Shown one piece after another: positions 9,601-19,414 of a stretch of 19,577 bases of DNA. The DNA is taken from assembly GCA_025769875.1 (NCBI GenBank), contig JAGFNK010000868.1:1-19577 (forward strand). Reading direction: 5' to 3'. The notes under the pieces were generated by a model. The model was not told the DNA's origin. It did no database searches and saw only the letters and a list, made by a program, of their open reading frames with translations. Each line of letters begins with the position of its first letter. Positions within the stretch are counted from its first letter, which is position 1. Made by a program: the position numbers and the translations under genes. The DNA comes from Russula earlei (taxonomy: Eukaryota; Basidiomycota; Agaricomycetes; Russulales; Russulaceae).

Positions 9601-12600
9601 CGCGTCGTATATCCTCACGGTCCTATTCCTCTCATTTAGCACAGGGAAACAATTTCACAAGTGTACCTTGCCTATCATCAGAACCTGAAATGAAGAACTC
9701 TGTCGTGTAGAGGACCGTGCGGACCCAGTCGTCGTGAAAGGCCATATCATATATGACTTGTCCGGTCTCGATGACCACCACCTTGACACTTCTGTCATCC
9801 GAGCAGGTCACAATTCTATACATACGTCGGCAACGTGAGATTGGACGCGTTACCCGCAAAGTGGCCGAGGCTCACCGTTGTCCATCTGGGGACCAAGCAA
9901 TGGATCGGATCCAGTCTGAATGGAGTTCGAACGGCCCAAAGATAAGTGAACCATTCTCAGCGTCGAAGATCCTCAGGCACCTATCATCACATCCTTCCGC
10001 TCGGTTTCAGCACAGGCCGGAATGCAGACATGCGAAGAGGCGCACCAGTCGCAATCCTTTTCCCGTTCGGACCATATGCGATCGTACGGATGGTCGACGA
10101 ACTGTGACCAGAAAGGGAGAACAGGGTTTCTCCCATAGCCATGGAGAAGACCATTGCGATTCCAGAGCTCATCGCCGCCGCCACTCTCTTGCCATCGGGG
10201 TGAATAGAGATACTGCTGACGTACCCGTTGGTTGGGATCGAAAATTGCAAGGGTGGCCACTTGGTCCCCTCTTCCCGTAATACTTTGATCGTCCGGGGAA
10301 ATTGATCACGGTACCGTTTTGAAACTAGAGACGAAGAAGGGGCAAATGGCAACGCGGACAGATAGATGTGGGGAGCGCTCTCTGAAATGACATCCGCGAA
10401 GGTAACAGAGAACCGACTCGCATCGGCGGCTAGTAAGGATAGATCTTTATCCGTGGCCTGGTGACAAAACGTGTGAGTTTTGGTCGTCGCGGAAGATACG
10501 GTGGCTCGCATACCTCAAGCCATTCTGCCGCCACAAGGAGCGACTTGGATGCTAGGTTGGATTGTGACAACAGGCTCAGCACCTCGAGCCAATACAATAA
10601 TTGGAAGTTGAGGAAGTTCTTCAGTAGGCTGACAAGTTCCGTGTCACGTTTCTCCATTGCGCCAATGTCACGGAGGTGATCCGCCCAAAACTGACAAGAA
10701 TAAGCTAGGTGGGAAGGGATATGTTCTTCGATTTTGTTTTCAACCTGATAATTCATCTGGTACGACGATTTGAGTCCGCAGGTATTGAACTCCAGTCCTT
10801 GCTGCATGATCTTGAGAGATGAAATTGTCATCTCCCTGTGCACTTTGCCGGGGTCGATGAGGAAGTTATACAATGTACATCGTTTAAGGCTGATCAGATA
10901 GTCGTGATATGCCTTGTGTCGGAACTTGATTGCACCGCTTTCACCGTCGATTGAAACGATCGGCAACAATTGGTGGCAGATGTCGTACAGTGACTCTTCG
11001 GCGAAAGATGGTAGTCGATTTTGGCTTTGAACGAAGTGTTCGAGATCGGCCATTGTCAACGGTTGTTTGCTTAGAGCAATTGTCGCCAAAGCCGCCAGTA
11101 AGGTGTCAGAGGGATCACTCTTGAATTCAGTTTGGAAAATCTCCTCGAGATATGGGTCGAAATCATCGAGTGCAATCGTCGTCCCGCGTTCAACGATGGT
11201 CGTTAGTTGCCTGTCCCTATCTCGCTGGGCCATTTGGATATCGTCAACGACAAGAGCAGCCCATTTGAAAAATCCCTTCGCATGTTCGACCAGTTTTGAA
11301 ATTGCATCGTCACGAGGCCAATCCTTCGGAATCGAGTTGTCATGCCTCTTCATCTCTGCGAAGCGGTGATCGAAGTAAGTGTGTATATCAACGTCAGTGT
11401 TGTAGTCGGCGTCGGCTCCCGTCAAAAGTTCTATGCGTTTGATGTCTTTGTTTTCAAAAACCTTCACTATGTCATGTTGGTGACGACTAGTGATAATGAG
11501 CTTGCAGTGGCGCGGTAAGGACAACCAGAGCGGAAGGGTATCCAAGACTCTCCGCCAATCTGAGAAATCGCGTCCACACTGCTCAAGGCCGTCAATTAAA
11601 AGAATTGGGCCACGTTTGGACAATAGGACATCTAAGGTTTGGAGAGGGCCAGCGACGAGCTTCTCAAAAATTAGAGTGACATCACTCAAATCAAGACTTT
11701 CTTCTGTCCTCAATGCCTTGTAGACCTCACGTTCAATAGCAGGATGGAACTCCGCCATCTTGAAAGCCATGGTACGCCAGAGCTGCTGCGGCGAATGTTG
11801 ACTCGGCCTAAAGAAAAATTCCCCCGCCGAACGTTGCTGCTTTTCTAGTTCCGCAATCAGGCTCCAAGCTATTGATGTCTTTCCAGACCCAGGAGCACCA
11901 CTGAGCCACAAAACATTTGGCTCGTTAGTGTCATTGAACCAGTCAATGATATCAGACAACAAGTCTCTTCTGGTCGAGGCCAGACAACAACGATCCAGCA
12001 GAGACGTCGGGACGAAATATGGGTCAAGCAAAGACGCGAGCTGCCCCCTGTCGTCCGCTTCTACAAATGACGCGGTTGGTATAATGCTGAGGTCGTGATT
12101 ATTGACAAGGACTCACGTATAATAGTGCGTGGGACCGGTTCTTCTACAATCCTGACTTTGCTTCCGATCGCAATAGAAAGAAGAGCTTGAGGGAACGGTG
12201 GCCTGTGGTATGGCTGGGACCATCGACTGCCCTCTTTTCCGGAAATGAAATTTCTCTCCAGAATCGTCAACTGTCGGCCAAAACTCTCGAGAATATTTCT
12301 TCTATTATCAGAATTGCGGAGTTCTTTTGCATTCAAACAGTCTTGACAACTAGGGATGAAATAAGCCCGTTACTCACCTTCAAACTCGAGTTTGGAACAA
12401 TCCTCTGCAAACAAAGCAGCATTTCCAACCAAGCACAGCAGGGATGTGAGCATCTGGGTTTGAGACGACAGACGTTCAGAGGACATGTAAAATTTCAGGT
12501 CGACGAGCAGGCCATGAATTTGCTCGCCTAGGTTCTGGAGATCCGCTTCCAACTTATCTGTGGGCATAACCTCCCCGACGGAACATAAGCCTCCTCTGGA

Positions 12601-13512
12601 ATACCTGTGGGTAAGGAGCTCACATCGCAAGCAGTCTTGAGAGCATCGATTGTTTTACTGGCCGTTTCATAAAGCTGACGGTGATACATGTCACTGAAAG
12701 GCCTCGTTGAATTCACAAACAACGTACTGGAGACATAGGCGAGATCAGTTCCATAAGATCATGTAAGGAATCCAAGGAGCGTTTGAACGAATTCGATGCC
12801 TTGGGAAGGTTAACAGATAAATTGTCGACCTCGAGGGTTGCACCGCCTTCACGTCCACTTGGAATTTTGTCCTTCAACTTTGCGTGGAATAATTCAGGCA
12901 GTCCCTTGACTACTATGCGTATTCACATACTTTGGCATCTTTCTGCAGCATGACAGTAAGGACGACATCGTATCCAGCACAGGCGCGCTCGAATTCTGTG
13001 AAGTGCAGTTGTTTAATGAACTCAGGCGATAACGAGAAAGCGCTCACCATGCTTGTCCCCAGGTCTGGATGAGCAGAAAAGGATCACGGCTTCACCATGG
13101 ATAGTGACAGCCTCCGCTTTCTTTCGCCTGACGGCCACGCGAGCTTCGTACGGTTGGATGATTATAATAGATTTTGGTGTGATAAAGCTATAACGGCTCG
13201 CGACGCGGTAGGGGAAAGACGACAGATGAGACTCACACAGCGGGTTTGACTTCCCAAGTGAGTGTAGACTGTGATTGACGGCGCTGAAAGGAGGCAGATC
13301 TGGGATTGTCGTCCACAAGAAGGTCTATCACACGAGAAGGCTTGTAAGAGCCGTGAGGATCTGACTTGATCGTGATGTCTATCCGTTCAATGAATCCTGT
13401 GATGTTTGTACAAACGGACAGGAAGGCATCTACCTGTGAACTTGTACGTCCTAGAGGATGGGTCCATAGTGGCCGATCTCTCTGGCGGACGACGGCTCGA
13501 ATTGGAAGCCAT
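6691..13512 (-). CDS. NACHT-WD40 STAND (NLR-like) protein, 21 exons
   Basis: My model has 21 exons: 13512-13434, 13396-13237, 13187-13048, 12995-12931, 12877-12728, 12674-12605, 12557-12378, 12323-12117, 12060-10514, 10457-10046, 9993-9876, 9815-9672, 9622-9424, 9371-9194, 9139-8650, 8597-8572, 8526-8444, 8394-8076, 8021-7933, 7885-7585, 7535-6691. All phases agree, giving 1933 codons. Residues about 27-126 are beta-rich and possibly C2-like (GFIERIDITIKSD...LTWEVKPA...QPYEARVAVRRKKAEAVTIHGEA). A helical linker runs to about 350. The NACHT P-loop GAPGSGKT is at 405-412, Walker B LLIDGLE at about 504-510, and LIITSR at about 540. A winged-helix/helical part follows, with FRHKAYHDYLI and YWLEVLSLLS. 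From about 925 there are 21 WD40 repeats, enough for three seven-bladed propellers, and the tail SLVHGTQWEQC. STAND NTPases act as nucleotide-driven switches; WD repeats usually sense or hold the protein shut. The ligand is unknown. Confidence 0.88.
8572..8597 (-). other. 26-nt micro-exon of the NACHT-WD40 gene
   Basis: Flanked by introns 8598-8649 (GTGCAT...CAG) and 8527-8571 (GTAAGT...CAG), this exon supplies PDGKQIAS, with the flanking Ser and Gly codons split across the introns. Only this choice joins GVCFS to SPDGKQIASGSYD in frame. It makes WD repeat 11 span three exons. Confidence 0.7.
9623..9671 (-). other. Probable GC-AG intron in WD repeat 4
   Basis: No GT donor near here gives a consistent frame. 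A GCAAGG donor with an AATAG acceptor (49 nt, phase 2) joins SGSDD to RTVRIYDAS, a textbook WD blade. The alternatives give an immediate stop or introns under 37 nt. A GC donor (GCGAGT, 18733) is also seen at the intron of copy D. Confidence 0.6.
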
Positions 13513-14045
13513 CTTGCTTTGACTAGAAAGTACGAGCCGCAGCTAGCCGGGTTGCTTCAACGAGCTGGGTAGGGGATGGCTGTTGATGAGCGGAGAGCAA
13601 TATGGAAAGAGGGACGAGTTGGCTTCCGCGAAGGGTTGCATGTATGCGCACTGATACCGCGTGCCCAATCGGGATAAGAACAAAGGCCGAGAATGGTGAT
13701 TTGGAATCGTTGGACGCGCGTACAGTAGTCCTGCTTCGAAGTTTCTCAATGACTCTCCCCCATTCTCGCCACGACGAATCTCTCGAATGTACTACTAGCT
13801 CCTTCTCTTTCTACCAGGTATACCAAGGCGTCAGTAGGAGGTCAAGTCGGATCTCCTGTCTAGTTACCAACCATCGACTCCATTCCCCTCTCATACCGCG
13901 TGACTACTGCTTCCTCTTCCATTCTTCACTCACTTTGTCATCTGGCGGTGACACCCACGCTGTCATGATCAGCGCTGGGCTGGAGGTATTTTGCGTCCAA
14001 ACCAGAAAGGGTTTCAACCCCCACAGTCAGTCCTCCCACCTCATC
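13513..14045. promoter_or_regulatory. Shared divergent 5' region of the NACHT-WD40 and DUF6535 genes
   Basis: The 533 bp between the two start codons contain no convincing gene. Next to the plus-strand start there are pyrimidine-rich runs (for example TTCCTCTTCCATTCTTC at 13911-13927 and CTCCTTCTCTTTCTACC at 13800-13816), common in fungal core promoters. I see no clear TATA box. The minus-strand start has the context AAGATGG. A bidirectional promoter is possible from geometry only. Confidence 0.4.
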
Positions 14046-16799
14046 ATGGCAGAATCCCCAGAACTCGTCGCTGACCTGGAGGCACAGAGTCCCGCACCAT
14101 TCACCGCTGGTACGTCTTGATGAATCCTAGTACTTTCACATCATCATACTTGGAGACACAGGAGAAAATGATGAATCCATCCCCACATCAATCGTAGAGG
14201 ATACTGGGCCTTTCGCTGAGGCACACAGCATCCCCGGCGACGTGTACGAAACTCATGATGCTGAAGAATACGACGAGAAAGCCGCCAATTTTTGGACCAT
14301 CTATTCAGAAGAGGCCATAAGTCACGACAGGTCACTGGTCGAGAGCTGGAAGGATCAATTGAATGGTCTTATCATCTTCGTGCGTCCCCCCTCGCTCTGG
14401 CTCTTAGTAGAGTGCTCAGGCGATGTTATTTCCGTCAGGCCGGTTTATACTCCGCCACCGTGACCGCCTTTCTCGCAGAGAGCTACAAGACTTTGACCCC
14501 AAATCCCATGGAAGTCAATGCGTATTACACACGGCAGTCCGTCGAGTTGTTGGCTCAAATCTCCGCCCAGCTGGCCGCGAGCGGTTCTCCCGTTCCCTCT
14601 ACGGTTAGCCTTCCCCCACCCCTGCCGGATTTTCATGCCGCGAAATCGGACGTTAGGGTCAATATCTTTTGGTCCGTTAGTCTGGTGTTCAGTTTAGTCG
14701 CCACTCTCCTTGCGACTCTTGTCCAGCTGTGGATCCGTGACTACATGAACGTCTTCCAGCGATACAAACATCCCCTGAAACGTGGACGGATCCGCCAGTT
14801 TCTGTACGAGGGTTCCGAACGGTGGTACATGCCCGTGATTTTCGACGCTACGCCCGCCCTCCTTCACATCTCCCTCTTTCTGTTCTTCATCGGGTTGGTC
14901 GATTTCCTCTTCAACATCAACTCCTCCACCGCAACTGCCACCACCACAACTATCATTATCTGTACAATTCTCTATCTCTGGAGCGGCATCGCGCCCATCC
15001 TTGATGCCCAGTCACCATATCAAAACCCACTGTCCGGCGTCTTCTGGCTTCTGTTCCAGCGGATTCGCGGACGAACTCACAGGAGTCGTGGTACGGGTAG
15101 TAGGAAGCCGATCAGCTCACATATGGAAGAGGGTCGTGCCCAACTTGCCATGGACGTATCCAATGATCGCAAGGAGCGGGACTCTCGGGCTATTCGTTGG
15201 GTCATCGACAGCCTAACAGAAGACGGCGAACTCGAACCGTTCATTTTTAGCATCCCTGGCACGCTCAGCTCGACATGGGGAAAGAAGGTCTGGGAGACTG
15301 TTGCAGAGGGCGAGGGCAGTGTGGATATGCTTTCAAACGCCGATCAAGCGTTAGCGCTCGTGCTTTCGAATTCTGGCCAAATTTCCCAACACATACCCAC
15401 ACCCCGCAGCGACGGCTCCCTTCGTAACCTCGGCAGAGCGATCACACGCCTTCTCAAAACCTGTACAGCTCCTGGTATTCTCCCCGCAGAGGATCACCGC
15501 CGCAAGCGTGCCAATGCTTGTGTTGATGCGGCACTTTCGTTGGTGTTATCCATAAAGCGCGAATGGGAATGGTTCGCAGAATCGGAGGTCATGGCCCAGA
15601 CGCTTCTCTATCTCGGCGAAATTGAGAGAATTCGTGGAGACGTCCCGCCGGGATCCGACTCCACGACCGTGGCTCGTAGGACATGCATGTCGATTATCGC
15701 CGTCCGCAGGATGCTGCAGACCCCGGCGGTTCATGATGCTGCGCAGCGCATCATTGGTCGTCTTGCTGACGTGCGTGGAGAACCAGAAAGCGACAAAGAC
15801 CTTGAAGCAGCCAAGACTGCCAAGATTATTGACCGGCGTTTGGGGGATGTCTGGTACTCGGCGTCCACTCTACACGACGAGCTGTCTCGTGAAGTGGAGC
15901 CGGACAAGATGGAGGGGCGACTCCACGAGATTATGCTCTCCAACAAGGACCAAATTGCCGAGCTAGAATACACATGGAACACTCTTGGCTGGGCTGAAGA
16001 GGTAGATGACGCCGTCATTTCACTCGTGGGAACTATGGTGACCGCAACTGGTGGCGTCCTTGACTATCTTCCTCACATCGTTTTGCGATGGCAAACTGAC
16101 CCCCGACGCATTCCTGAGATGGGGATGTGCTCAATCCCAACATACCTCATGCCGCAACTGATTCCACCTCGATTACTCATCCAGCGCTTATGGGTTTGTC
16201 CGTGGTTGTTCCGCAGTATCTCGGCATCAGGTTGGGGCGTCAGCATGTACCGACCGAAAACACTTGGAGAGTTCAGCGCTCCTGAATTACGCGTGACGGA
16301 ATTACGCGAGCTGATGGCCACACAAATGCCGATCAAAACACAACTTTGTCGCGTGCAAGACCTGCGTGACGGTGGCCTCGTGTATTTCCTCGAGCTGTTC
16401 ATCACGGCGATCCGGTCCATCAAAGCAGCATCTCAAGAGACATCCCGCCCCTTATTCATACGCACTTTCCAGCACATCATCGCGGACTGGAAGGCATATC
16501 CATGCGCTATCTGGACCCAGCAGTTGCTCGTCAACCTCCTGCGCCAAGTCCTACCGTGGGACCATGACCCGCCAACAGATGAGGTCCCCGGTTATATCAT
16601 CGACGAGTTCTTATCTTTCGTGGCGAAGGTCTTGGCGGAGAAGAAGGGTCCTCACGTCAACGAGGCAATATTGATGATGGAGGAATACATTAACTTTGTG
16701 GCGGGGCGCAAGAGCATTGCGCGCATGGCGATATCAACAATCTCAAATCTCGACCCCCCCGACCCACTCCCCGGTGGCCTACTGACGCCGCCGGTCTAG
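14046..16799 (+). CDS. DUF6535-type membrane protein
   Basis: Three exons: 14046-14109, 14162-14379 and 14439-16799. The introns are 52 nt (GTACGT...CAG, phase 1) and 59 nt (GTGCGT...CAG, phase 0), giving 880 residues. The acidic N-terminus (MAESPELVADLEA, then many D/E) leads to ANFWTIYSEEAISHDRSLVESWKDQLNGLIIF-AGLYSATVTAFLAESYKTL split around the second intron, the DUF6535 hallmark. Predicted TMs are about 88-108, 168-192 (IFWSVSLVFSLVATLLATLVQ), 229-251 and 264-282, followed by SPYQNPLSGVFW. The remaining ~590 residues are soluble and mostly helical, without a motif I recognise. DUF6535 proteins are numerous in mushrooms and have no known function. It is transcribed away from the NACHT-WD40 gene. 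The frame is intact and the end LLTPPV-stop is at 16799. The second intron is supported because the unspliced frame would break the TM1 motif. Confidence 0.87.
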
Positions 16800-17099
16800 C
16801 TGTCGTTTTTCTAGTTAGCCTTGATGATGTGGCGTTTTGTACTGCTCATTGGTCGCATGCATGGAGTTTCACTCTCGTTCATGGCTCTTTGTGCTAGACG
16901 ATTATACAACCTCTGTGCTAAATTCTCATGCTGCTCCGGAAGCAATGTATTGTATTGGTATTCTGAAGGTTGTGTATGGCGAGTTCGGGAAGTGCGATTT
17001 AAAGAATATGGCCGAAGTGTTGCAAGGCGACTCCAACTGAAACTGTTCACGGAATGACATTCTGGTCCCGGTCTACTCACAGGTTTCCCCCGTCCGCAC
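16800..17099. other. Intergenic, nothing recognised
   Basis: This stretch is presumably the 3' flank of the DUF6535 gene followed by the right edge of the central block. Short ORFs on both strands show no protein-like pattern. Homology to the dehydrogenase copies begins at about 17100. Confidence 0.4.
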
Positions 17100-17690
17100 G
17101 GGAGACCACCCTGCTGACACCGCTGCAATCTCATCAACCGTGGCCCCACTCGCCCCCCTCAGCCTTAACATCCACCCATCTCTGCGTTCTCTGTAAAACC
17201 GAAGCGTTCAACAGCGCCGACTTGACCGTCGCAGTTTCGCGTTATTCACGCGGCCTGCCTCTCATATCGTTGTGCCGGCGCAACATCATGATTCCCGAAC
17301 TTCCGAATCTCGTTTTCGGGTTCACGCGTTCCAAACGGGCATGCGAGGGACGACGGTAGCCTCCGAGTCTGCCAGCGCACGGTCAAACCGTTATCTTCTA
17401 CTTCCACCGGTGACGCCAAGCCCGACGAGGGCCCCCGTCCGCCGCACCTCGATTTTCCGCATGCGGACTCTCTACGCTTGCTTGGCGATTGTCCTGACAA
17501 TTGTTCGGGCATGATGACCTCGCCCTTCTTCTTTCAGAGCTCATTGACTGCGCTGACGGAGCCAGTCTGCTCGTCGATTTGGGGGGTGGAGACATCCCCT
17601 ATTGCTGAAGGGCTCGATTGGTTCATCCAGGGGAGTCAAGACAAAAAGGCTTGGTTTGAGAGGGTCAATGAGGAAAGGTGCGACACGTCA
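17100..17690 (+). pseudogene. SDR-like gene, third copy, heavily decayed
   Basis: The DNA still aligns to the first copy in several blocks. GCAATCTCATCAACCGTG at about 17126 matches 22-39, ATCTCTGCGTT at 17179-17189 matches the CGTCTCTGCGTT stretch near 74, and ACCGAAGCGTTCAACAGCGCCGA at about 17200 (not quoted in full elsewhere) matches TTACCGAAGCATTCAGCGGC. TCTGCCAGCGCACG and GTCCGCCGCACC at 17360-17450 match 1014-1092. The 3' end still encodes LVDLGGGDIP and, in another frame, IAEGLDWFIQGSQD. No continuous frame exists, so it cannot make the enzyme. It ends about 45 bp before the convergent copy D, the same geometry as at copy C. Confidence 0.6.
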
Positions 17691-17735
17691 AAATACATTC
17701 ACGGTAAGAATAATGACGGCATATAAGAAAATGGA

Positions 17736-19041
17736 TTATACGTGTGGGATCGGTGAAGTCCAGTCTAGAACATGGTAGGCTAGAGGAGGGAGCGATCTAA
17801 GAGACAGCAAGGAGAGTACAAGCAACACCAATCGAAACATGATATGATTGCCCACCAGCCCAAGCATTATCTGATCCTCATCAACGAAAACACGTTTAAA
17901 TACAAATTGGACCATCAGCAAAGGGAACGGAATAACAATGATAAGGACTGACGCGAGAACGCCAAAGAATGCGCTCAGCGTTTGAGAGGAAGGTAAACGA
18001 CCATCCAACGCAGTGAATGCCACCAAAAGCCAATACGACGGCGATCATAATGAAAACTGTGAAACGTCTCCTGGTAGTAACCCACTCGTCAGGATAAAAC
18101 GTGGGTACCCTCTTCACATCGCTGTCTTCATCATGTCCGCCGAAAATTAGTAAGAGAGACTTGTATAGTACCCGATCGACGAAATCTTTTGAGGTATCAC
18201 CTGTACCTGTGAAACGATTTAGCCACACAGTGATAACTCCTGTCACATGTGATTGTCCAAGAGAAATGGTTGCTGGAAGATCATATTCAGTGGTCGGTGC
18301 AGCGCCTCGTTTCCTATATACTCGCACCCCACGTTGCACGTTCAAAGGCTTGTGCCGCCACAGGAAATACATGACAAAATTGAGAGTTGCGAAGGCAACC
18401 GTGACGAGCTCCAGCTTAGTGACCGCTAGGCCTTGGACTCCTCGTACGACGCATTGGATTAAAAACCAGCTCGTTTGCAGGACGACGAGCCCTTTCGAGA
18501 TGGCGTTTGCCTTGCTCTTGTCATCGATCTCCTCTTTTGTTATCCTTGGGAAATCGTCATCGCCCGTCAGAGAGTAGGAATTTAGCTGATCAGGCAACAA
18601 CACTCGAATAGGATCGTCTCCTTCATACGCCATGAATCCTCCCATAATCGCGAAGAATCCGTGAGTGATCGTCCATCCTTCTCCTATGTCAAATTATGGT
18701 CATCGGATGTAGACCTCAAATTTGGGAACTCGCCTTTGTGCTTCTCTGCTAGTTCATTGGCGACCAGTCGTTGTCTCAGGGCCCAATGCAATCATTGCTT
18801 CTGGTATGAGGAGGGCAGCAATCATGAGTCCCAAACGTCGCATTGTGACCCGCAGCACGTCTCGTCAGGACTTGGAATGTTGGGGTGTACGGAGACCCAT
18901 GTACACAGGAACAGCGTGACGGCGCAACTCCATATGATGTTCCCGAGCGACCTGCATCCTTGAGGGTCGAGACAGACGGATGAGGGTTGGTCGACAAGGG
19001 ATGCACGGGGTGGCTGTTAGAATTGCAAGAATGGCGAGCAC
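17736..19041 (-). pseudogene. Multi-TM membrane protein family, copy D (broken)
   Basis: Exon 2 reads MGGFMAYEGDDPIRVLLPDQLNSYSLTG..., QCVVRGVQGLAVTKLELVTVAFATLNFVMYF, KPLNVQRGVRVYRKR, a loop of its own, then GGIHCVGWSFTFLSNAERILWR. There a 1-bp gain (about 17957) shifts the frame; the C-terminal TMs and HVLDWTSPIPHV-stop (17736) continue in the next frame. The intron 18684-18733 has a GC donor (GCGAGT). Exon 1 has a 1-bp loss near 18858 and a 1-bp gain near 18786 relative to copy C, a further gain near the leader, and no ATG where B and C start (GTGCTCGCC instead, 19041). D is a relic of the same array, now separated from C by the central block. Confidence 0.75.
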
Positions 19042-19095
19042 GGTGGTAGAGAAGATGAAAAGGAGGGGTGAGGATGGGAGGAAAGAGAGGGCTAT

Positions 19096-19414
19096 ATGGC
19101 AGCTGTCACCGCCCCGTATGAGAAATTCGATGAGAATCCAAGGGATTCAAAATTTGCCATTCTCGACCTTTACTTGCGCCCCCGAGAACGCAAGTTGCAG
19201 CAGCAGCTGTCACCGCCGCGTACGGTACAGAGATTGAGCGTGGAAACGTTAGGTAAGCACGCGTACGACGAAAGGACTCGACTTGCCCCCTCTAATACAT
19301 GCAAACTCGTCTACCGCAGTTCAAACATCGTACCCTCGTGGCTTCCTCGTGACGCGGCCACCGGTCCCCCCTGTGAGGCTGCCGGTGTCAGCAGCGTTCC
19401 GCGTTCGACTGTGA
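19096..19414 (+). CDS. Possible short spliced ORF, unknown
   Basis: ATG at 19096 opens MAAVTAPYEKFDENPRDSKF, continuing with an Arg/Gln-rich segment (LRPRERKLQQQLSPPRTVQR). A well-formed intron could follow: GTAAGC donor at 19253, CTAAT branch-like site near 19291, CCGCAG acceptor ending at 19319 (67 nt, phase 1). The second exon adds a Pro/Val-rich tail ending in TGA at 19412-19414, for 83 residues. I recognise no family. It begins about 55 bp from the decayed 5' end of copy D and could be the start of a gene or chance coding. Nothing else is evident up to 19577. Confidence 0.25.
19099..19222 (+). repeat. Pair of 20-bp near-identical direct repeats
   Basis: GCAGCTGTCACCGCC occurs at 19099-19113 and 19203-19217, each followed by (C/G)CGTA, so 19 of 20 bases match, 104 bp apart. 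The origin is unknown; it could be a local slip or duplication next to copy D. Confidence 0.45.

Noticed and set aside
9753..10280. 175-codon plus-strand ORF
   Set aside because: It is antisense to three WD40 exons and their introns, with no protein-like composition.
10430..10514. Separate NACHT gene ending at 10430 and separate WD40 gene
   Set aside because: The stop lies in read-through of a 56-nt phase-0 intron (10458-10513) with GTATGC and CACCAG ends; splicing joins AAEWLE to ATDKDLSLL in frame.
12378..13512. Apparent frameshifts and stops in the N-terminal part of the NACHT-WD40 gene
   Set aside because: They vanish when introns of 37-53 nt are placed at good GT/AG sites (12558-12604, 12675-12727, 12878-12930, 12996-13047, 13188-13236, 13397-13433). 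All phases then agree, so I call the gene intact.
14423..14608. Plus-strand short ORF overlapping the DUF6535 second intron
   Set aside because: It is a shifted-frame shadow of the DUF6535 coding region.
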